NCBI GenBank assembly: GCA_034436035.1
Contig: DAOTVW010000083.1
Location: forward strand, 1 to 10,392
Direction: 5' to 3'
Length of the DNA stretch: 10,392 nt
Source: UBA4823 sp034436035
GTDB lineage: Bacteria; Chloroflexota; Anaerolineae; Anaerolineales; UBA4823
Made by a program: the position numbers and the translations under genes. Positions 6,849 through 10,392 of the stretch are shown here, piece after piece; positions within the stretch are counted from its first letter, which is position 1, and every line of letters begins with the position of its first letter. The notes under the pieces were generated by a model. That model worked only from the letters and a program-made list of their open reading frames with translations, was not told the DNA's origin and searched no databases.

Positions 6849-6913
6849 GCTGGATTATACTCCAGAGGATAATACCGAAAGGGGCATCGTCTGACATGGA
6901 TGGGTAATCCAGC
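6849..6913. repeat. Widely spaced 9-bp inverted repeat overlapping the EthD promoter
   Basis: GCTGGATTA (6849-6857) and TAATCCAGC (6905-6913) are exact reverse complements 47 bp apart. The left arm covers part of the minus-strand -10 box. Spacing is too wide for a simple single-dimer operator; it could be two half-operators bridged by a looping regulator, or chance. Confidence 0.4.
6854..6859 (-). promoter_or_regulatory. -10 box for the EthD/M23/SDR operon
   Basis: On the minus strand 6859 to 6854 reads TATAAT. A start near 6847 would put the GGGAGAA ribosome site at the very 5' end of the mRNA, with a 14-nt leader. The -35 region (near 6877-6883) is poor, which suggests an activator or a weak promoter. 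Confidence 0.4.
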
Positions 6914-6916
6914 AAT

Positions 6917-6928
6917 ATACCGCGGTAT
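6917..6928. promoter_or_regulatory. 12-bp perfect palindrome, candidate operator
   Basis: ATACCGCGGTAT is a perfect 12-bp palindrome in the divergent intergenic region. It is GC-rich at its centre within otherwise AT-rich DNA and has no flanking T-run, which suits a dimeric repressor site better than a terminator. The regulator is not identified. Confidence 0.4.
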
Positions 6929-6932
6929 CAAA

Positions 6933-6946
6933 GTGATTATTATCAG
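6933..6946. promoter_or_regulatory. Candidate CRP/FNR-family binding site
   Basis: G-TGAT-TATT-ATCA-G contains the full TGAT-N4-ATCA core of the FNR consensus (TTGAT-N4-ATCAA) and lacks only the outer T/A pair. Its centre is at about -92 from the predicted EthD-operon start (near 6847) and about -129 from the predicted xanthine dehydrogenase start, so the minus-strand operon is the better-placed target. No CRP/FNR gene is in the window. Confidence 0.35.
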
Positions 6947-7012
6947 GAATCTGCTTAATAGAAAACACCCCCATCGACAAGCTATTCCATGGCTACAGCA
7001 CCAATGGATAAA

Positions 7013-7030
7013 AAAATATAGTTATATTTT
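7013..7030. promoter_or_regulatory. AT-only dyad upstream of the xanthine dehydrogenase -35
   Basis: AAAATATA and TATATTTT form a perfect 8-bp inverted repeat with a 2-nt spacer, ending 4 bp before the -35 hexamer. It may be a UP-element-like A/T tract for the RNA polymerase alpha subunit or an operator. AT-rich DNA makes such dyads by chance more often, so confidence is limited. Confidence 0.35.
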
Positions 7031-7034
7031 GCTA

Positions 7035-7062
7035 TTGTAACAACTTATAAGATTACTATAAT
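7035..7062 (+). promoter_or_regulatory. Sigma-70-type promoter for the xanthine dehydrogenase operon
   Basis: TTGTAA (7035-7040, four of six matches to the -35) and a consensus TATAAT (7057-7062) are 16 bp apart. A start near 7069 gives a leader of about 54 nt before the GTG at 7123. The -35 lies in a small TTGT-A-ACAA palindrome (7035-7043) that could hold a regulator. Confidence 0.55.
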
Positions 7063-7112
7063 AAGACTAATCGTTCGTGTTCAACCGAATCGTTGTAGAA
7101 CCAAACTTTTTT

Positions 7113-7120
7113 GGAGAAAG
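7113..7120 (+). promoter_or_regulatory. Shine-Dalgarno that decides the GTG start of the xanthine dehydrogenase gene
   Basis: GGAGAAAG precedes the in-frame GTG at 7123 with 6 nt between GGAG and the codon, a standard distance. The alternative in-frame TTG at 7111 overlaps this site and has no ribosome site of its own, so GTG is the better start. Confidence 0.7.
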
Positions 7121-7122
7121 TT

Positions 7123-9873
7123 GTGCCGATTCAATTTACCCTGAATCACCATATCGTCACGGTGAATAGTCATCCTCTCACCCCATTATTGGATGTCTTG
7201 CGGAATGAGTTGAATCTAACAGGCACCAAGCAGGGTTGTGATTATGAAGGAGAATGTGGTGCTTGCACTGTCCTTTTAGATGGCAAGGCAATCCGTTCCT
7301 GCCTGACGCCAATCGCCTGCGTGGAAGGGAGGGAAGTAATAACAATCGAGGGATTAAGCATCGGAGAAACGCTACACCCCTTACAAGAGGCTTTCATCGA
7401 AACGGGTGCTGTGCAATGTGGATTTTGTACGCCCGGTATGATTTTATCCGCCAAGGCGCTCTTAGACCGTACCCCCAACCCCACCCCCCAGCAAATCATT
7501 CACGCTCTCGAGGGCAACTTATGCCGCTGCACCGGTTACGTGAAAATAACCGAAGCAGTGCAACAAGCCGCTGCTGTCCTCCGGGGGGAGCATTTATCTA
7601 ACTCTACCTCAGCAGCTAGGGATTATCGTCCATTGAGCGGTAACGGAATGCGCTTCGATTCATTCGAGAAGGTAACGGGCAAAGCCAAGTATGCAGAAGA
7701 TTATCGGATTCCGGATATGTTGCACATGAAAGTTGGCCGCAGCCCCTATTTCCATGCCCGCTTGTTGAATCTGCAAACCGAAGCTGCCCAAAAAATGCCC
7801 GGCGTCATCCAAATCATTACTGCTGAGGATATTCCAGGCGAAAATGGATTCGAATTATATAGTGTGGCAGAACCAATTCTGCCCCGTATTGGAGAAACGG
7901 TGCGGATGCGGGGGGCACCGCTTTATCTCGTCATTGCGGAAAGCGAGGAAATTGCCCAAGCCGCAATCCAGCAAGTGGAATGCGAGCTGCAACCCTTACC
8001 GCACACTTTGGATGTAAATGAGGCTCTCAACCCCAATTTCCCAATTATTGCTGGGGATTCCAATATATTGTCATCGTTTGAAATCAAATATGGCAACCTG
8101 GAACAAGCCTTTGCTGCATCTGACCTTGTTTTAGAAAGCCGATATGAAACTGCTTTCCTGGAGCATGCTGCATTAGAACGCGAGGCATTGGTAGGATATA
8201 TAGACGAAGAAGGACGCATTACGGTTGTAGGGGGTAATCACCAACCACACAATCAGCAACGCTATATTGCCAATGCACTGGGGTTGCCAATCGAAAAAGT
8301 GCGCGTGATCACTCCGTACACAGGGGGAAGTTTTGGTGGAAAACAAGATCCTTGGCCCTTCACTGCAGTGGGGCTGGCTGTCTATCACACCCGTCGACCG
8401 GTCAGGCTTGTTTTCACGCGCCAGGAATCCTTCGACGCTTCTCCCAAACGGCATCCGTATTCCGTTCATTATCAAATAGGCGCCACAAAGAACGGCAATT
8501 TAACGGGCATCAAGGTGCGCATCCATTCCAACACCGGTGGATATGATAGCGGTGGCTTTTATATCCCTAATTATGCATTGACAGCAGCCGGTGGTGCATA
8601 TCGTTGGCAAGCGGTAGATGGGCTTGCACAATCTATCTATACCAACGGTCCAAAAGCAGGGCAGTTTCGTGGGTTTGGTACAGCGCAATCAACCTTTGCG
8701 TTGGAATGCGCCTTAGATGAATTGACCGTAAAATTAAATATAGACCCGCTTCACTTTCGCCTGCAAAACTGTCTGCAGGATGGGCAAACTTCTTTTCTCG
8801 GCTACCCGCTTGCAGAGACAATAGGTTACCAAAGAGTGCTCGAAGAAATTCGGCCGCATTATCTGAAATTTATTACAGAAGCAGAGGAGTTCAACCAAAA
8901 CAACACTGCCACACCATTTCGACGGGGAGTCGGCTTAGCCGGTATGTGGTATCGTTTTGGGAAAGCCGGTTCGCTCAAAATTGAAGCCCATGCAGAATTA
9001 GCTTGCGATGGACATTTCGTGGTCTACGCCTCTGCTCCGGATTATGGGCAGGGCACCCAAACTGCCATCAGCCAAATCGCGGCAGAATCGTTGGGAGTCG
9101 ATCGAGCACTGGTGGAATTTATCAATGCCGATACTGCAAAAGTTCCGAACAGCGACATCCAGGGCGCATCCCGAGCACTTTATTTTGTCGGCGGGGCGGT
9201 TCAAAAAGCTGTCACAACTCTAAAAAACGCCATCCTTGGCATCGCTGCAGAACTCTTGGACACGCCGGTTGAGCATTTAACATTGGATGGCGCAGAAGTT
9301 AGCACAGATGAACAACCATCGAGACGGATCAGTTTAGCCATTGTGGCAAAGGAGTTTGACCGAATCGGAAAATCCAGGCGTGTGGCAGAATGGTTTGATT
9401 TATCCGATCGCGTTCTCCTTAATCAACAAATTGAATATGCGCCATTCTTTGTCACTGGGGCACACCTGGCGGATGTGCAGGTCGATTTAGAAACCGGTTT
9501 GGTGCAGGTGTTCCGCGTGGTTGCAGTCCATGATGTCGGCCGGGCAGCCAACCCGACCGATGCAATCGGTCAAATCGAAGGCGCGATTGTAATGGGGTTA
9601 GGGGCAGCTTTGATGGAAGAATTTATTCCAGGGTTAACCACCGGTTTCAGCAGTTATCAAATTCCAACCTTTGGCGCTATTCCTGACATTAAAGTGATCT
9701 TAGTGGAAGTCCCGAGCCGTTATGGACCATTTGGCGTCAAAGGCTTAGGAGAAGCGGCGATGTTGCCATCCACCCCAGCGATTATCAATGGCATAAGCCG
9801 CGCAATTGGTCAAAGAATTTATTCCATTCCAGCCACCCCAGAAAAAGTGTTAAATGCCATCCAGCAGAGATAA
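7123..9873 (+). CDS. Xanthine dehydrogenase-family molybdenum hydroxylase, fused [2Fe-2S] and Mo-binding subunits
   Basis: The predicted protein has 916 aa from GTG 7123. Residues 1-155 are the small Fe-S subunit: a plant-type [2Fe-2S] domain (C39, C45, C48, C60) and an all-helical second [2Fe-2S] domain (C99, C102, C134, C136). After a short linker comes the molybdopterin-cytosine-dinucleotide large subunit (about 175-916). Landmarks are GGSFGGK (401-407), FRGFG with R516, the GQGTQT loop (642-647), GASRA (681-685) and GVKGLGE with E877, the probable catalytic base. The enzyme hydroxylates an aromatic heterocycle or aldehyde using water, passing electrons Mo to Fe-S to FAD. The S-L fusion resembles E. 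coli XdhD (probable hypoxanthine oxidase). The residue matching bovine Glu802 is Q408, so a xanthine substrate is not assured. The FAD subunit follows 4 bp downstream. No Moco insertion factor (XdhC/MocA type) is in view. Confidence 0.9.
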   Translation: MPIQFTLNHHIVTVNSHPLTPLLDVLRNELNLTGTKQGCDYEGECGACTVLLDGKAIRSCLTPIACVEGREVITIEGLSIGETLHPLQEAFIETGAVQCGFCTPGMILSAKALLDRTPNPTPQQIIHALEGNLCRCTGYVKITEAVQQAAAVLRGEHLSNSTSAARDYRPLSGNGMRFDSFEKVTGKAKYAEDYRIPDMLHMKVGRSPYFHARLLNLQTEAAQKMPGVIQIITAEDIPGENGFELYSVAEPILPRIGETVRMRGAPLYLVIAESEEIAQAAIQQVECELQPLPHTLDVNEALNPNFPIIAGDSNILSSFEIKYGNLEQAFAASDLVLESRYETAFLEHAALEREALVGYIDEEGRITVVGGNHQPHNQQRYIANALGLPIEKVRVITPYTGGSFGGKQDPWPFTAVGLAVYHTRRPVRLVFTRQESFDASPKRHPYSVHYQIGATKNGNLTGIKVRIHSNTGGYDSGGFYIPNYALTAAGGAYRWQAVDGLAQSIYTNGPKAGQFRGFGTAQSTFALECALDELTVKLNIDPLHFRLQNCLQDGQTSFLGYPLAETIGYQRVLEEIRPHYLKFITEAEEFNQNNTATPFRRGVGLAGMWYRFGKAGSLKIEAHAELACDGHFVVYASAPDYGQGTQTAISQIAAESLGVDRALVEFINADTAKVPNSDIQGASRALYFVGGAVQKAVTTLKNAILGIAAELLDTPVEHLTLDGAEVSTDEQPSRRISLAIVAKEFDRIGKSRRVAEWFDLSDRVLLNQQIEYAPFFVTGAHLADVQVDLETGLVQVFRVVAVHDVGRAANPTDAIGQIEGAIVMGLGAALMEEFIPGLTTGFSSYQIPTFGAIPDIKVILVEVPSRYGPFGVKGLGEAAMLPSTPAIINGISRAIGQRIYSIPATPEKVLNAIQQR

Positions 9874-9877
9874 GCTC

Positions 9878-10392
9878 ATGCAAGCCATTACAATTTTTCA
9901 TCCCCAATCTGTTTCCGAGGTCATCCAAATACTGAAAAGTCATCCGGGCTTGTGTCTTTTCCTGGCCGGGGGCACAGATTTATTACCCGACTTACGAAAA
10001 AGGAAAAAAGAAACGCACTTCCTGATTGATATCAACCGCATACCCGAACTCCACCAAATCCAAGTGGAGGAAGATCAAGTTATCATTGGCGCTGCGGTCA
10101 CCTTTGCTGAAATCCACCAACATCCGTTAATTCAAGAACGGGTAACCATGTTAGCAGAAGCTGCCTTGTCCGTTGGAGCTTTACCGCTGCAAAACAGCGC
10201 TACCTGGGTAGGAAACTTGGTACAAGCAATGCCAGCCGCGGATGGCGCCATTGCAGCCCTGGCCTTAGAAGCAGAAGTGCAGATTCACAGCGCTAATGGA
10301 ACAGAATGGCGCAAAGTAGAGACACTCTTCCAATCTGCTGGGGTATCTGCCATCGATCCAAGCCAACAATTTATTAGTTGTGTGCGCTTTTC
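9878..10392 (+). CDS. FAD-binding subunit of the molybdenum hydroxylase (partial, runs off the window end)
   Basis: The frame is open from ATG 9878 to the window edge (171 complete codons, starting MQAITIFHPQSV). It matches the N-terminal FAD_binding_5 domain of CoxM/XdhB-type subunits: AGGTDLLPDLR (30-40) binds the FAD pyrophosphate, and QNSATWVGNLVQAMPAAD (105-122) is the second FAD motif, usually written with TIGGN...SPAAD. Here Trp-Val replace Ile-Gly, leaving TWVGN. The subunit passes electrons from the [2Fe-2S] clusters of the upstream protein to NAD+, oxygen or another acceptor. No Cys-rich iron-sulfur insert of the 4-hydroxybenzoyl-CoA reductase type is visible in the part present. 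The start lies 4 bp after the upstream stop without a strong ribosome site, which points to translational coupling and an obligate complex. The C-terminal domain lies outside the window. Confidence 0.9.
   Translation, partial: MQAITIFHPQSVSEVIQILKSHPGLCLFLAGGTDLLPDLRKRKKETHFLIDINRIPELHQIQVEEDQVIIGAAVTFAEIHQHPLIQERVTMLAEAALSVGALPLQNSATWVGNLVQAMPAADGAIAALALEAEVQIHSANGTEWRKVETLFQSAGVSAIDPSQQFISCVRF

Noticed and set aside
7111..7122. TTG at 7111 as the hydroxylase start
   Set aside because: It overlaps the GGAGAAAG ribosome site that is correctly spaced for the GTG at 7123.
6834..7122. Small RNA gene, riboswitch or small ORF in the large intergenic region
   Set aside because: No conserved riboswitch core or internal terminator was recognised, and short open frames lack ribosome sites; only dyads and promoter boxes are supported.
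1..10392. Defence system, toxin-antitoxin pair, CRISPR array, prophage or transposon
   Set aside because: No nuclease, transposase, integrase, regular repeat array or terminal inverted repeats were found; every large gene fits an ordinary housekeeping or metabolic family.

Overview
The window looks like chromosomal DNA of a bacterium of moderate GC content, most likely a member of the Chloroflexota (Anaerolineae type). That placement is an impression from protein style: an LCP protein with a LytR_C tail, an ABC-F protein with a long linker, a fused Fe-S/molybdenum hydroxylase, and frequent TTG/GTG starts. It does not rest on a database search. No rRNA, tRNA, CRISPR array, insertion sequence or phage gene was seen. 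The coding content is mostly ordinary housekeeping and accessory metabolism, and no convincing new multi-gene system is visible.

Layout. (1) Minus strand, 1-84: the first 28 codons of a RecD2-type helicase, preceded by a strong hairpin/T-run with a possible promoter in its loop. (2) Minus strand, 221-1630: a membrane-anchored LytR-CpsA-Psr (LCP) cell-wall glycopolymer transferase. (3) A 43-bp divergent spacer with back-to-back TATAAT boxes. (4) Plus strand, 1674-3686: an ABC-F translation factor, which ends 2 bp from (5) the end of a minus-strand gene series. In transcription order that series is 6833-6468 EthD-like small protein, 6465-5740 M23 peptidase, 5727-4972 short-chain dehydrogenase and 4918-3689 MFS transporter. 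The first three are spaced by 2-12 bp and are probably one operon; the MFS gene follows after 53 bp. (6) 6834-7122: a 289-bp divergent intergenic region rich in dyad symmetries. (7) Plus strand, 7123-9873: a fused [2Fe-2S]/molybdopterin hydroxylase of the xanthine dehydrogenase family, followed 4 bp later by (8) its FAD-binding subunit at 9878, which runs off the window end.

How the genes fit together. The last two plus-strand genes encode a complete electron path (Mo centre, two [2Fe-2S] clusters, FAD) of a three-domain molybdenum hydroxylase split over two polypeptides. Its substrate is not certain: the Mo-domain residue matching purine-binding Glu802 of bovine xanthine dehydrogenase is Gln, while the Arg880 and Glu1261 equivalents are kept. 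The LCP protein and the M23 peptidase both act on the cell envelope but lie in separate units. The EthD/M23/SDR/MFS grouping has no obvious shared pathway. The most informative non-coding stretches are the hairpin/promoter arrangement in front of recD2 and the operator-like region between the EthD and xanthine dehydrogenase genes.
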